A stretch of 64,000 nt of DNA from Fidelibacterota bacterium (GCA_030748955.1 JASMKZ010000001.1:62001-126000), one strand, 5' to 3'; positions 9,582-19,477 are shown, counted from the stretch's first letter. The notes: generated by a model not told the origin, from the sequence alone. Program-made: numbers and translations.

Positions 9582-10283
9582 ATGGCAAACGAACATAAAA
9601 TTGATATTGATAAACGTGAAAGCTTAGGGAAAAAGGGCGTAAAACAATTGCGAAGAGAAGGAATGATTCCCGGAATATATTATTCCCCAAACTCTGAAAG
9701 CTCTACACCAATTGTTATCTCCCAGGGAGATTTTCATGAAGCTGTAAAATCTGGGGCACGTATTTTTAATATTTCCGTTGGGGAGAAAAAACAGAATGTA
9801 TTATTTAAATCTGTTCAATACCATCCTGTAACCGATGAAGTTCTTCATATTGACCTATATGGCATTCGTATGGACAGAGCTGTAAATATTAAAGTACCTG
9901 TGCATCTCATTGGAGACCCTATTGGTGTCACAGAAGAAGGTGGAGTGATAAGCCAAGCAACAACGGAAATAGAAATTACTTGCCTTCCAGGTGATATCCC
10001 CGAATTTGTAGAAACGGATGTTAGCGGTTTGGCCATAGGTGATGCTATCAATGTAGGAATTCTTCAGCTGGATGAAAAAATTACATTAATTACTCCTGAA
10101 GACACCGTTTTAGCATCTGTTACACATGCCATGAAAGAGGTTGAGCCAGTTGTTGAAGAAGAAGAAGAAGACTTTATGGATGAAGAAGGTGAAGCCCCAG
10201 CTGAAGGTGAAGGCGATGGTGGAGACAAGAAGCCAGCTGAAGGTGGTGATGCTTCTAAAGAACAGGACGCAGGATCTGAATAA
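9582..10283 (+). CDS. rplY: Large ribosomal subunit protein bL25 (CTC/TL5 form) with acidic tail
   Basis: 5S rRNA-binding ribosomal protein of the long CTC/TL5 type. The N-terminal L25 domain spans about residues 1-90 (GKKGVKQLRREGMIPGIYY), followed by the TL5 C-terminal beta domain to about 185. The last 45 residues are a Glu/Asp/Gly-rich low-complexity tail. A good Shine-Dalgarno (TAGGAG) precedes the ATG. The stop codon overlaps the pth start by one base (TAATG), implying coupling. Confidence 0.94.
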   Translation: MANEHKIDIDKRESLGKKGVKQLRREGMIPGIYYSPNSESSTPIVISQGDFHEAVKSGARIFNISVGEKKQNVLFKSVQYHPVTDEVLHIDLYGIRMDRAVNIKVPVHLIGDPIGVTEEGGVISQATTEIEITCLPGDIPEFVETDVSGLAIGDAINVGILQLDEKITLITPEDTVLASVTHAMKEVEPVVEEEEEDFMDEEGEAPAEGEGDGGDKKPAEGGDASKEQDAGSE

Positions 10284-10858
10284 TGCATATCCTGGTGGGA
10301 TTAGGAAACCCCGGCAGGAAATATACAGATACGAAACATAATTTCGGTTTCTGGGTTTTAAACCGATTTACCGAAAAAAGATCTTTGACATTTCAAGCAG
10401 GGAAGGGAGATTATCTCTTAGCTAAAAAGGGAGACCTTATTTGCATTAAACCAACATCTTTTATGAATAATAGTGGTATCTCGATTTTAGATGTAAAGCA
10501 ATTTTTCAAGGTTGAGCCGAATCAGCTATTAGTGGTATATGATGATATTGATCTCCCGCTAGGGACTATCCGTTTTAGAGATAGTGGTGGTACAGGTGGA
10601 CATAAAGGTATTGAGTCTATTATTTATCAGATTCAGTCTGAAAAATTTAATCGTCTTCGTATTGGAATTGCAACTGAGGATGAAATGCGACCTGCTGAAA
10701 AATATGTACTTAACCCTTTTAGGGATGGACAAAAAGAAATCGTAAATGATATGATTGAAAAAGCATGTGAAGGAATTGAGCATTATCTTTCCCATGGTAT
10801 AAAAGAAACAATGAATCAATTTAATGAAAAAACAAAAAAGAAAGGTGTAGATGAATAA
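10283..10858 (+). CDS. pth: Peptidyl-tRNA hydrolase
   Basis: Releases tRNA from peptidyl-tRNAs that drop off the ribosome. The bacterial Pth family is recognised from [11 protein letters not shown] at the N-terminus, the catalytic His in TKHNFGF (about residue 20), [10 protein letters not shown], the conserved Asp in YDDIDLP, and [12 protein letters not shown]. Length 191 aa is normal. It overlaps rplY by 1 nt and hppA by 8 nt. Confidence 0.96.
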   Translation: MHILVGLGNPGRKYTDTKHNFGFWVLNRFTEKRSLTFQAGKGDYLLAKKGDLICIKPTSFMNNSGISILDVKQFFKVEPNQLLVVYDDIDLPLGTIRFRDSGGTGGHKGIESIIYQIQSEKFNRLRIGIATEDEMRPAEKYVLNPFRDGQKEIVNDMIEKACEGIEHYLSHGIKETMNQFNEKTKKKGVDE

Positions 10859-12998
10859 TTTATATTATGTATTAGGTGCCGGCGCATTGGCAATGGTATA
10901 CGCATTTTGGAAAACAAGCTGGATTAATAGTCAAGATGAAGGCTCTGACAGGATGAAGCAAATTGGTGCAAGTATAGCAGATGGTGCTATGGCATTTTTA
11001 AAAGCTGAATATAGGGTCCTTTCTATTTTTGTAATTGCAGTAGCCATTTTATTAAGTTTTGCTAATTCAGGAAAGGCTGATTCCAGCCCGTTAATTGCCC
11101 TCTCCTTTGTGGTGGGCGCAATTGCCTCGGGGTTGGCTGGATATTTGGGTATGAAAGTTGCTACCAAAGCCAATAATAGAACCACAAATGCTGCACAAAC
11201 CAGTCTTGCGAAAGCATTAAATGTTGCCTTCACTGGTGGATCTGTTATGGGCATGTCCGTCGTTGGCCTGGGTGTTTTAGGATTAGGTGGACTATTTATT
11301 TACTACACCAATATATTTGGGGATGATGCAATAAATATAAAAATGGTCCTCAATGTGATTTCTGGATTTTCATTGGGCGCGTCATCCATTGCATTGTTTG
11401 CTCGTGTGGGTGGTGGCATTTATACTAAAGCTGCTGATGTAGGCGCAGACTTGGTTGGTAAAGTGGAAGCAGGAATTCCTGAAGATCATCCACTAAATCC
11501 TGCTACCATAGCAGATAATGTAGGTGATAATGTGGGCGATGTGGCTGGTATGGGTGCAGACCTTTTCGAGTCCTATGTAGGGTCTATTGTAGGTTCTATG
11601 GTCTTGGGTGCTAGTATAATAGTAATGGGGAAATTCGATTTAAATTTTGTTATTCTGCCCCTATTTATTGCTGCCGCTGGCATTATTGTATCCATTATTG
11701 GTACCTTTATGGTTTCTGTAAAAGAAGGAGGTGATCCTCAGAAAGCATTAAACCGTGGAGAGTTTGGCAGTTCTTTTATAATGGTTGCTGTTATATATTT
11801 TCTCATTAACAACCTATTGCCAGCTGAATTTGTTCAAGGCACAACGACTTATACAGCCATGGGTGTTTTCTGGGCTACTGTTATTGGATTATTTGCAGGG
11901 TTGGGTATCGGACTTATTACCGAACATTATACCGGCACCGGCACATCTCCAGTTTTGTCAATTACAAAACAATCTCTTACTGGTCCAGCTACTAACATAA
12001 TTGCAGGGTTGGGTGTGGGCATGCAATCTACCGCCGTTCCAGTTTTGATTTTATCAGCAGCGATTATGGGATCACATCATTTTGCAGGATTATATGGTAT
12101 TGCATTGGCCGCACTTGGCATGCTAGCCAATACGGGAATTCAACTGGCTGTTGATGCATACGGTCCTATTTCAGACAACGCAGGTGGTATAGCTGAAATG
12201 GCTGAATTGCCTGCTGAGGTAAGAGAGCGGACAGATAAATTAGATGCCGTTGGCAACACCACAGCAGCTATCGGCAAGGGATTTGCCATTGGATCTGCTG
12301 CACTCACAGCTCTGGCCCTATTCTCAGCTTTTATGGTACAAACCGGTATCAGTAGCATTGACATCTCTAATCCTATGGTGATGGCGGGATTATTTGTTGG
12401 CGGAATGTTGCCATTCCTCTTTTCATCCATGGCAATGGGTGCTGTTGGACGAGCAGCAATGGCTATGATTGAAGAAGTGCGACGTCAATTCCGAGACATA
12501 CCTGAATTAAAAGCAGCTCTTGAAGTATTAGGCAAAGGCGATGAATCATCTTGGTCTGATGAAGATAAATCTACCTATGAGACCGGATTAACGAAAGCAG
12601 AACATGGTCGCTGCGTAGAAATTTCTACCCAGTCTGCCATTAAAGAAATGGTTTTCCCAGGGATTTTAGCAGTTATTTCACCAGTGGTTGTAGGTTTTGT
12701 ATTTGGTCCTGAAACGCTCGGCGGACTCTTGGCAGGTGTTACGGTTTGCGGTGTTCTTATGGCCATCTTTCAATCTAATGCAGGTGGTGCCTGGGATAAT
12801 GCAAAGAAAATGATTGAAGAGGGAGTAGAAGTAAGCGGAGAAACGCTTTCAAAGGGGTCAGAAGCCCATAAAGCAGCTGTGGTTGGTGATACCGTTGGAG
12901 ATCCATTTAAAGATACTTCTGGGCCTTCATTAAATATTTTAATCAAATTAATGTCAGTGGTTTCATTGGTGATTGCACCACTGATCGCAACAATATAG
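10851..12998 (+). CDS. hppA: Membrane-bound ion-translocating pyrophosphatase, K+-dependent type
   Basis: Integral membrane pyrophosphatase coupling PPi hydrolysis to H+ and/or Na+ export. At 715 aa with many hydrophobic segments it is full length. Signature acidic sites include [47 protein letters not shown] and the C-terminal [15 protein letters not shown]. The segment [16 protein letters not shown] has Ala rather than Lys at the position that separates K+-dependent from K+-independent enzymes, so this is predicted K+-dependent. Whether it pumps Na+, H+ or both cannot be decided by eye. It overlaps pth by 8 nt and is 8 nt before rpsF, an unusual interruption of ribosomal genes. Confidence 0.96.
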   Translation: MNNLYYVLGAGALAMVYAFWKTSWINSQDEGSDRMKQIGASIADGAMAFLKAEYRVLSIFVIAVAILLSFANSGKADSSPLIALSFVVGAIASGLAGYLGMKVATKANNRTTNAAQTSLAKALNVAFTGGSVMGMSVVGLGVLGLGGLFIYYTNIFGDDAINIKMVLNVISGFSLGASSIALFARVGGGIYTKAADVGADLVGKVEAGIPEDHPLNPATIADNVGDNVGDVAGMGADLFESYVGSIVGSMVLGASIIVMGKFDLNFVILPLFIAAAGIIVSIIGTFMVSVKEGGDPQKALNRGEFGSSFIMVAVIYFLINNLLPAEFVQGTTTYTAMGVFWATVIGLFAGLGIGLITEHYTGTGTSPVLSITKQSLTGPATNIIAGLGVGMQSTAVPVLILSAAIMGSHHFAGLYGIALAALGMLANTGIQLAVDAYGPISDNAGGIAEMAELPAEVRERTDKLDAVGNTTAAIGKGFAIGSAALTALALFSAFMVQTGISSIDISNPMVMAGLFVGGMLPFLFSSMAMGAVGRAAMAMIEEVRRQFRDIPELKAALEVLGKGDESSWSDEDKSTYETGLTKAEHGRCVEISTQSAIKEMVFPGILAVISPVVVGFVFGPETLGGLLAGVTVCGVLMAIFQSNAGGAWDNAKKMIEEGVEVSGETLSKGSEAHKAAVVGDTVGDPFKDTSGPSLNILIKLMSVVSLVIAPLIATI

Positions 12999-13006
12999 GA
13001 GGGAAT

Positions 13007-13708
13007 ATGAACTATTACGAAACATTATATATCGTTCACCCAAGCTTGGAATCCGGGCGGTTGAAAGATATTATCCTTGGCGTTGAGGAAAGTCTAAAGA
13101 AGATTGGTGGCTCTCCCCTTGCAATGGAGCTTTGGGGAAAACGAAAATTAGCATATTTTATAGATAAGCAAAAATATGGTACTTATGTTCTTCTCCATTA
13201 TAATGGAGAAGGAAAATGTACTGGAGAGTTTGCTGTAGAGTTAGAGCAGAATCCCAATATTCTGGCATATTTGACAACCAGCATTGAAAAAGAAAATGTA
13301 TTGGAACAGACAGATGATTTGGATACACAGATTGCCGGAAAAACCCGTGAATCCCAACGAGCTGAATCAAGTTCTGAACTTACACAAACAACAGATACTG
13401 AACCCAGTGAAGTTACAACGCAGAAAAATGATACCATAGATGCCATAGCTGATGAGGTGACATCAGAAGACGGGGATGAACAATTAGATCTAGAGACTGA
13501 AACAAAAGAAGCGGATACCTCTGAAGTTGAGAATGAGGAAGAATCAGTTGAAGTTGATGAAGGGAAGGTAGATGAAGAGCCTTTGGAAGCAACAGAAAAC
13601 GAATCAGATAAAAAAGATACGACCAACGATGCAACATCGGCGGAAGAAGACATCGAATCCAAACAAGAAAATGCGGATGAGACAGCCGCAGTAAGTGAAG
13701 AGGAATAA
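13007..13708 (+). CDS. rpsF: Small ribosomal subunit protein bS6 with long acidic C-terminal extension
   Basis: Residues 1 to about 100 are a normal bS6 ([31 protein letters not shown]), binding the central domain of 16S rRNA with bS18. The remaining 130 or so residues are a low-complexity tail very rich in Glu, Asp, Ser and Thr, so the protein is 233 aa rather than the usual 95-140. No frameshift is evident and the frame runs to three nucleotides from rpsR. A perfect GGAGG Shine-Dalgarno lies 5 nt before the ATG. Whether the tail is removed or functional is unknown. Confidence 0.93.
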   Translation: MNYYETLYIVHPSLESGRLKDIILGVEESLKKIGGSPLAMELWGKRKLAYFIDKQKYGTYVLLHYNGEGKCTGEFAVELEQNPNILAYLTTSIEKENVLEQTDDLDTQIAGKTRESQRAESSSELTQTTDTEPSEVTTQKNDTIDAIADEVTSEDGDEQLDLETETKEADTSEVENEEESVEVDEGKVDEEPLEATENESDKKDTTNDATSAEEDIESKQENADETAAVSEEE

Positions 13709-13710
13709 TT

Positions 13711-13941
13711 ATGGCATTTGTAAGCAATAAAAGAATTTGTATTTTCTGTGAAAATTCAGAGCAGAAAATAAATTATAAAGAGTTTAAAACCCTGCGGAAA
13801 TTCATTACCGATCAGGGGAAAATTATACCCGGGCATGTAACCGGCGTATGTGCAAAACATCAGAGACATCTTGGCAGGGCAATTAAGCAATCTAGAAATA
13901 TTGCACTTTTGCCTTACTCAGTTGATCCACGGCATTTTTAG
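13711..13941 (+). CDS. rpsR: Small ribosomal subunit protein bS18, zinc-ribbon form
   Basis: Partner of bS6 on the small subunit. The core KFITDQGKIIPGHVTGVCAKHQRHLGRAIKQSR is split by nothing and ends in the typical ALLPYSVD. A CxxC pair (CIFC) near residue 10 plus the later CAKH suggests the zinc-binding (C+) version of the protein. Length 76 aa is normal. An AGAGGA Shine-Dalgarno sits within the end of rpsF, two codons upstream. Confidence 0.96.
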   Translation: MAFVSNKRICIFCENSEQKINYKEFKTLRKFITDQGKIIPGHVTGVCAKHQRHLGRAIKQSRNIALLPYSVDPRHF

Positions 13942-13950
13942 GAGGACATA

Positions 13951-14397
13951 ATGAAAATAATTCTAAAACAATCCATTGATAGCTTGGGTGGTGAGGGTGA
14001 CATACTTGAAGTAAAAGCTGGCTATGCTCGCAATTATCTCATACCTAAAGGGTGGGCAAAACAGGCAACCAAAGCAAACATTGCTGCTACTGAAAAAGAA
14101 ATTGATGCCAGACAGAAAAAGGAAGCTAAAACCCGTGATAATTTGGAGGCATTGGGAAAACAGTTAGACAAACTCTCCTTAAAATTTGAGTTGAAAGCCG
14201 GGGAAGAAGGAAAACTATTCGGTTCTGTTACTTCACAAATGATTGTAGATGGTATTGCTGAAAAAGGATATACCGTAAACAAAAAAGAGATAGAGATAGA
14301 AGAAACCATTAATCATGTAGGCAAATATTTTGTAGATGTGAAGTTGGGTCACGGTTTTAGTGGTAGAGTAAAGCTGAAAGTAGTGGCTGAAAAGTAA
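13951..14397 (+). CDS. rplI: Large ribosomal subunit protein bL9
   Basis: The N-terminal L9 domain is clear (VKAGYARNYLIPKGWA), with the long connecting helix (residues about 45-75, charged) and the C-terminal domain LFGSVTSQMIVDGI. At 148 aa it is full length. The TAGGAGG Shine-Dalgarno lies 6 nt before the ATG. It is the last gene of the rpsF-rpsR-rplI group and is followed by an intrinsic terminator. Confidence 0.97.
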   Translation: MKIILKQSIDSLGGEGDILEVKAGYARNYLIPKGWAKQATKANIAATEKEIDARQKKEAKTRDNLEALGKQLDKLSLKFELKAGEEGKLFGSVTSQMIVDGIAEKGYTVNKKEIEIEETINHVGKYFVDVKLGHGFSGRVKLKVVAEK

Positions 14398-14419
14398 TAG
14401 CAAAAGCTTATTGGAAGTT

Positions 14420-14448
14420 AAAAAAGCCCTCGTTTTCGAGGGTTTTTT
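14420..14448 (+). terminator. Rho-independent terminator after rplI
   Basis: A perfect six-base GC-rich stem (CCCTCG/CGAGGG) with a TTTT loop is followed by six T residues and preceded by an A run, so it could work in both directions. It lies about 25 nt after the rplI stop and closes the long rightward housekeeping run. Confidence 0.9.
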
Positions 14449-14678
14449 AATTAGTATCAAGTCAATGAATTGTCAGCATGGTTTAAATTTAACGAAGCAG
14501 ATGAAATGAATATTGATGGCAGACCTATTTCAACTCCCAAAGATATTTAGCCTTTCAAGATTTCATTCCTTTGACTTCCCAGAGGCGTTATGTTATTATT
14601 TTTGAAAGATATTGTCAATTATAACAACCTGTTTTATACATAGTCAAAGAAATAGGCATCTCGTTCTAAATTAACCCC

Positions 14679-16886
14679 ATGTTTGCTCAAGTTAGTTTTC
14701 CAATTTCTAGTTTTAGATCTTTCACCTATAAAATTCCTACCTCCCTAAATGGTACTGTTCAACCTGGTACCTGTGTAAATGCGCCAATAAACCGAAAAAT
14801 GCAGGCGGGGTTTGTTGTGGCGGTCAATCAAGATTCTGAATTTCAGGGTAAAATACTTCCTATTGATTCTATCCGGGAAAAAGAACTTCAATTTCCTGAA
14901 GAATTGTGGCATACTCTGGAATGGATATCTCAGTATTATATCACACCCTTAGGTCAGGTATTAAAAGCGGCAGTTCCCAATTCATTTTTAAAATTGTATA
15001 AACCAAAGCAAGTTCAATATGTAAAAATAACTGCCAAAGGATTAAATGTAATTCCTACCTTTGAAAATAAAAAACCCGCTCAAAAAAGATTATTAGAAGC
15101 GCTTTCTACTATTAATGAACCAGTAAAAACGGCATCGCTAACAGAGTTTGCATCTTCACCCCATACGGTCTGCGGTCAATTAGAAAAATCTGGCTTTGTT
15201 GAAACTTTCTCGCAACCACAAATCACAGACCCGTTTGAAATTATGGGCCCAGGCGAAGTTAAAAACATTAAATTATCAAAAGAACAACAGGGCGTAGTTG
15301 ATACCATTCAAAATACAGGGAAAGGATTTCATCCATATCTTCTACATGGCATAACAGGTTCAGGGAAAACGGAGGTTTATCTCAAATTGGCACAGACTAT
15401 AGTTGAAGCTAGAAAATCTGTACTGGTTCTAGTTCCAGAAATTGCTCTCACCCCACAGGTTGCTACTCGCTTTCGAAAAGCCTTTGGTAGCCGAGTTGCA
15501 CTCTGGCATAGCCGAATGACAAAATCTGAAAAAGGATGGACCTGGCAGCAATTAAAAAAAGGTAAATACTCCGTAGTGGTAGGAGCACGATCTGCAATAT
15601 TTGCACCGCTGAAAAATTTGGGACTCATTATTGTTGATGAGGAGCAGGAGTCATCTTACAAGCAGGAAAATCCCGCCCCCCGCTACCATGCCAGAGATGT
15701 GGCCATGGTACGGGGTAAACAAGCAAATGCAATTGTGCTGTTAACCAGCGCCACACCCTGTTTAGAAAGTTATTATAATGCCTTGCAAAAGAAATTCACA
15801 CTACTCAAACTCACAAAGCGGTATGGGAAATCAAATTACCCAGCAGTTGAGTTGGTTGATATGAAAAAAGAATATTCTGAAAATGGTAGTGCATTATTGA
15901 GCAAGTCATTAACGGAGGCAATTAATGATCGTTTGGAAAAATCTGAACAGGTAATTATTCTCCAAAACCGTAGGGGATATTCCCGAGTTCACCAATGTCT
16001 AGAATGTGGTGAAATAAAAAAATGTGAAAACTGTTCTGTGGCATTAACATTTCACAAAACGGATAATAATTTACATTGTCATTACTGCGAATCGGTTAAA
16101 ATTCCAGAATCAAATTGTAATAAATGCACTGCAGAAAATATGACCTTTGCTGGTTCAGGGACTCAGCGAGTAGAAGATGTGCTACAGCAGAAATTTCCCA
16201 ATGCAGATATTTTGCGGATGGATATGGATACAGTTCGTAGAAAAGGATCTCACTTAAAAATTCTTGAACAATTTGCCAATGGGAAAGCAGATATTCTGCT
16301 TGGTACACAGATGATTGCCAAAGGTCTGGATTTTGAAAATGTTACATTGGTAGGGGTGATCAATGCAGACTCCGGCTTATTTTTTCCTGATTTTCGATCA
16401 GGTGAGCGTGTATTTCAATTGATTTATCAAGTAGCCGGAAGGGCCGGAAGAAGGGATAAACCAGGTATGGCAATCATTCAAACCTATAATCCGGACGATG
16501 TTTATATTCAAACCGCCGCAGCCTTAAATACTAAAAAATTCTACAATGTCTCCTTGGCTCAGAGACAGGAGTTAGCCTACCCGCCATTTTCACGAATTGG
16601 ACGCATTTTATTTACAGGGGAAAATAAATTAATTGTGAATAATTTTGCCCAAATGGTAGGCAGAAAATTACAAGGAAATGTTAATTATAAAATATTGGGC
16701 CCCGCACCAGCACCGCTTGAAAAAATTAAAGGCAATTGGCGGGCTCATTTAATTATTAAATCCAAGAATAGAAATATCAGCAGTCTTCATCAATTTATTC
16801 ATAGTACAATTGGCTTTACAATTTTTGAAAGAAAATGGAGAGGTGTACGCATTCAAATTGATGTTGATCCGGTATCTATGTTATGA
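14679..16886 (+). CDS. priA: Primosomal replication restart helicase PriA
   Basis: 3'-5' DNA helicase that recognises stalled forks and reloads the replisome. In order: N-terminal 3'BD domain (VSFPISSFRSFTY), Walker A GITGSGKTEVYL (about residue 226), DEEQ box VDEEQESSYKQENPAPRYHARDVA split here only for description, LTSATPCLESYY, paired zinc sites with eight cysteines (CLECG, CENC, CHYC, CNKC, about 445-485), and helicase motifs GTQRVED and YQVAGRAGR. Length 735 aa is normal. No Shine-Dalgarno is obvious. It overlaps the next gene by 4 nt (ATGA). Confidence 0.96.
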   Translation: MFAQVSFPISSFRSFTYKIPTSLNGTVQPGTCVNAPINRKMQAGFVVAVNQDSEFQGKILPIDSIREKELQFPEELWHTLEWISQYYITPLGQVLKAAVPNSFLKLYKPKQVQYVKITAKGLNVIPTFENKKPAQKRLLEALSTINEPVKTASLTEFASSPHTVCGQLEKSGFVETFSQPQITDPFEIMGPGEVKNIKLSKEQQGVVDTIQNTGKGFHPYLLHGITGSGKTEVYLKLAQTIVEARKSVLVLVPEIALTPQVATRFRKAFGSRVALWHSRMTKSEKGWTWQQLKKGKYSVVVGARSAIFAPLKNLGLIIVDEEQESSYKQENPAPRYHARDVAMVRGKQANAIVLLTSATPCLESYYNALQKKFTLLKLTKRYGKSNYPAVELVDMKKEYSENGSALLSKSLTEAINDRLEKSEQVIILQNRRGYSRVHQCLECGEIKKCENCSVALTFHKTDNNLHCHYCESVKIPESNCNKCTAENMTFAGSGTQRVEDVLQQKFPNADILRMDMDTVRRKGSHLKILEQFANGKADILLGTQMIAKGLDFENVTLVGVINADSGLFFPDFRSGERVFQLIYQVAGRAGRRDKPGMAIIQTYNPDDVYIQTAAALNTKKFYNVSLAQRQELAYPPFSRIGRILFTGENKLIVNNFAQMVGRKLQGNVNYKILGPAPAPLEKIKGNWRAHLIIKSKNRNISSLHQFIHSTIGFTIFERKWRGVRIQIDVDPVSML

Positions 16887-17797
16887 TGCGGCATTTCTTT
16901 TGTCTTATATGTTTTATCCATCTGGCAATGGCGGATACGTTCCCCACCGCCATGGGGCAATGTACATTAGAAATTTATGGCGGTAATGTAACAGATATAC
17001 CTGAAATTGTAGAACTTATTCAATCTGAAGCGGATCACTTAGTTCAAAATTTTGGAGAAGTAATTACAAGGCCTTACTCTGTTTATATTACTAGTAATAT
17101 GAATGATTTTTATGAAAAGTCAAAAGGGCCAGTTCCTGAATGGGGAATTGCAGTTGCTAAATTGAATCCTGATCGGGCAATATTGAAATCCCCGGGGATT
17201 GCAAATATTTCTTTTACTCGTATGAAAGAGGTTATCATTCATGAATTAAACCATATTTATATGTTTCGTATTCCTAATTATTATAGCATGCCTTCATGGT
17301 TTAAAGAAGGGATGGCGATGGCTGTTTCTAAAGAGTTTTCTTTACTTCATAAAATAGAAATATCTAAAGCATATTGGCAAAAGCAGACCATTCCTTTACA
17401 GCGATTGCAAAATATGGGCACCCATACAAAAGGAAAAATTAAATTAGCCTATGGTGAATCAGCCGCAGCAATAGAAGCACTCCAATATTATTATGGTGAA
17501 GATACTCCGCTGCATATTTTAGATGCTATGCGAAATGGAAAAGAATTTATTGCCGCACTAGAATCTACCATTAATGAGGAATATATAGAATTCCAGATCA
17601 ATTTTGAAATATATCTGGAAGAAAATTATAATTGGGTCTTCCTCTTGCGGTCCACCAACTATCTGTATGTAATTTTACCTATAATATTGGTATTGGGATT
17701 TCTATATCGCAACCACCGCAATAAATTGAAACTAAAACAATGGCAAATTGAAGAAGAACCTATAGATTTAGAGTGTACAGACAATTTACCCAATTAA
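16883..17797 (+). CDS. Membrane-anchored gluzincin-like metalloprotease (peptidase MA-like)
   Basis: A predicted exported zinc protease. Residues 1-17 form a signal sequence; the zinc motif is HELNH at 120-124 with a downstream Glu at 142 in SWFKEGMA, the HExxH...E arrangement of gluzincins and typical of the peptidase MA-like family. A single transmembrane helix near the C-terminus (YLYVILPIILVLGFLY) is followed by a short basic/acidic tail, so the catalytic domain should face the periplasm. It is coupled to priA by an ATGA overlap and overlaps the next outer-membrane gene by 25 nt. The substrate is unknown. Confidence 0.75.
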   Translation: MMRHFFCLICFIHLAMADTFPTAMGQCTLEIYGGNVTDIPEIVELIQSEADHLVQNFGEVITRPYSVYITSNMNDFYEKSKGPVPEWGIAVAKLNPDRAILKSPGIANISFTRMKEVIIHELNHIYMFRIPNYYSMPSWFKEGMAMAVSKEFSLLHKIEISKAYWQKQTIPLQRLQNMGTHTKGKIKLAYGESAAAIEALQYYYGEDTPLHILDAMRNGKEFIAALESTINEEYIEFQINFEIYLEENYNWVFLLRSTNYLYVILPIILVLGFLYRNHRNKLKLKQWQIEEEPIDLECTDNLPN

Positions 17798-18675
17798 TTA
17801 TCATTTATTTTTTAACGGGATTCCAGCTCTTTGCTTCAGGATCTTATGAAATTTTTAATTTTCCCGTTGATGCCCGAAATTTAGCATTGCACAATTCAGC
17901 ATCGGCATACGACGGAATATTACTAAATAATAATCCGGCCTCACTTTCTAAACGTGCAAATGGGAATACATATTCTTATTTTTATCTTCCAGCCAATATC
18001 CATTTTACAGGATTTCAAAATGTCCACAATTCAAGCTCTGGAGTGAGAGCTAATAAAGTATCTTTTATGAGCTATGGGGAGATCATTGATAGTAAAACGG
18101 AAAAAAAATCCTATGCTTACGACATCCTATTAGAATCTGGCGTCAAAAAGGAAATTAAAAATTTAACATCTGTTGGACTTTCAGCTGGCTATTTATTCAG
18201 CTCAATTTCTGGGTATAAATCTCAACTTTTGTATTCAAATATTGGAATTAGAAGCCGTATGTTGAGAAAAAGATTGGGAATTGGATTGTCCCTTGAAAAC
18301 ATTGGCTTTCTTCTTAAATCCTATACCGATGTTAAAGAGCCCATCCCGGCACTTTTTAGAACGGCATTATATTATGAACCACAATATATCCCCCTAATAA
18401 TAAATGGAGATTTTGTTACTTTTATTGGAGATGATAAGCCATTTCATTTTTCTGTCGGTATTGAGTTTAAACCCCATAATCGACTTACACTTCGTTTGGG
18501 AAGCAGTAATCACCGAAAGGGTTATATGACAAATGATTTTTCGTCTGATGTTATTGCAGGGTTTTCCGGAGGTGCAGGTTTTCGTTTTACTAATATGACC
18601 CTGGACGTAGGTTTTATGAATTTAGGTCCAGCGGGGTTTGTTATGGGGTTTTCCTTAATGAAGAAGATGGATTAG
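17773..18675 (+). CDS. PorV/PorQ-like outer-membrane beta-barrel protein
   Basis: A GTG start gives a signal peptide (FTQLIIIYFLTGFQLFAS) followed by alternating aromatic beta strands. The segment FPVDARNLALHNSASAYDGILLNNNPASL resembles the N-terminus of PorV/PorQ/UPF0164 proteins, a FadL-superfamily group often linked to type IX secretion in the FCB group. The C-terminus ends in strand-like FVMGFSLMKKMD. It overlaps the upstream protease by 25 nt, so they are likely one transcription unit, and it converges on the TauE-like gene with a 4-nt tail overlap. The exact role is not clear from sequence. Confidence 0.65.
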   Translation: MYRQFTQLIIIYFLTGFQLFASGSYEIFNFPVDARNLALHNSASAYDGILLNNNPASLSKRANGNTYSYFYLPANIHFTGFQNVHNSSSGVRANKVSFMSYGEIIDSKTEKKSYAYDILLESGVKKEIKNLTSVGLSAGYLFSSISGYKSQLLYSNIGIRSRMLRKRLGIGLSLENIGFLLKSYTDVKEPIPALFRTALYYEPQYIPLIINGDFVTFIGDDKPFHFSVGIEFKPHNRLTLRLGSSNHRKGYMTNDFSSDVIAGFSGGAGFRFTNMTLDVGFMNLGPAGFVMGFSLMKKMD

Positions 18676-19439
18676 CTATAAACAATCAAAATTAATGGAT
18701 CTATAATTAACTTTACTGCAATAATTATCAAAGCCGCCCTAAACAGGAATTGAAATACCCTTTCCGGAATAAAAGCCAATATTTTCTTGCCGAAATTGGT
18801 ACCAATAAAAACCGCTATTACTAAGGGGATTAATAGTTTCATTTCTGCAAAATAATCAAATTGAAAAAAGTAAATGAAGAGAGGAATTTTTCCAGAATGA
18901 CTTATAGCTTGACAGACTGCTTTATTAGCAATAATAGTTTCTTTAGTAAGCTTACCCTTTAAGAAAAATGGTGCAATGAGGGGACCCGTGGCTCCAATGA
19001 ATACCGTTGTAATACCACTTACAATTCCCACACCAAAAAAGTTTGACTGGTCATCTTTTGGATTGGGGCGACGGCCAAATAAAAACCAGATAATAAACAG
19101 ACCAATTAGTGGTTTTAGAAAATCAATTTTGATTTCCTTGGCTGACTCCACTTGAAATAAGGTGATGAGAAGGAAAATAATGAGGGCAGACAGGCTGAGA
19201 CCAAGTACTGCCCCGGGAAAATATTGGCGAATGATATCCTTTTTAATATGCTGCTGGAAAACATAACTGCGGGTAAAATTACTGACAAGTTGAATAATAC
19301 CATGTAAAGCTACTACGGTATAGCCTTCGGGAATCATTATTGCCATAATGCCAAGGAGAATAATACCGCCGCCCATACCCAATACTGCCGAAATGGAGGA
19401 GGTGATAAATGCAGCAATTATAAGAATTAGGATATCTAT
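18672..19439 (-). CDS. TauE/SafE-family membrane permease (start unclear)
   Basis: Multi-helix membrane protein of the sulfite exporter TauE/SafE (DUF81) family, recognised from GMGGGIILLG near the N-terminus and the second-half repeat GATGPLIAPFFLKGKL. The first canonical start (TTG at 19382) removes most of the first helix. The frame continues upstream through hydrophobic ILILIIAAFITSSISAVL to a stop just before 19439, with no ATG, GTG or TTG. An ATA at 19439-19437, six nucleotides after a GAGGGG, would restore a full N-terminus (255 aa). The GAGGGG belongs to a repeat element inserted here. It may be a damaged but still open gene downstream of kbl. Confidence 0.65.
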   Translation of the reverse strand: MDILILIIAAFITSSISAVLGMGGGIILLGIMAIMIPEGYTVVALHGIIQLVSNFTRSYVFQQHIKKDIIRQYFPGAVLGLSLSALIIFLLITLFQVESAKEIKIDFLKPLIGLFIIWFLFGRRPNPKDDQSNFFGVGIVSGITTVFIGATGPLIAPFFLKGKLTKETIIANKAVCQAISHSGKIPLFIYFFQFDYFAEMKLLIPLVIAVFIGTNFGKKILAFIPERVFQFLFRAALIIIAVKLIIDPLILIVYS

Positions 19440-19444
19440 TTTTT

Positions 19445-19477
19445 ACCCCTCAGCCCACCCCTCTTTTGGTAGGGGAG
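19445..19477. repeat. GC-rich intergenic repeat fragment (CCCCT/AGGGG type)
   Basis: A short island of G/C in AT-rich sequence contains two direct ACCCCTC-type copies and an inverted CCCCT...AGGGG pair. It resembles small dispersed intergenic repeats I recall from Bacteroidetes-type genomes. It sits between kbl and the TauE-like gene, abutting the place where the latter should start. Only one copy lies in this window, so repeat status is inferred. Confidence 0.4.

Noticed and set aside
10064..10288. 74-codon minus-strand Ser/Pro-rich frame over the rplY tail
   Set aside because: Mirror of the acidic low-complexity tail; no independent evidence of coding.
13198..13662. Long Ser-rich frame (154 codons) on the minus strand of rpsF
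   Set aside because: It is the antisense of the Glu/Asp-rich tail of bS6; low complexity only.
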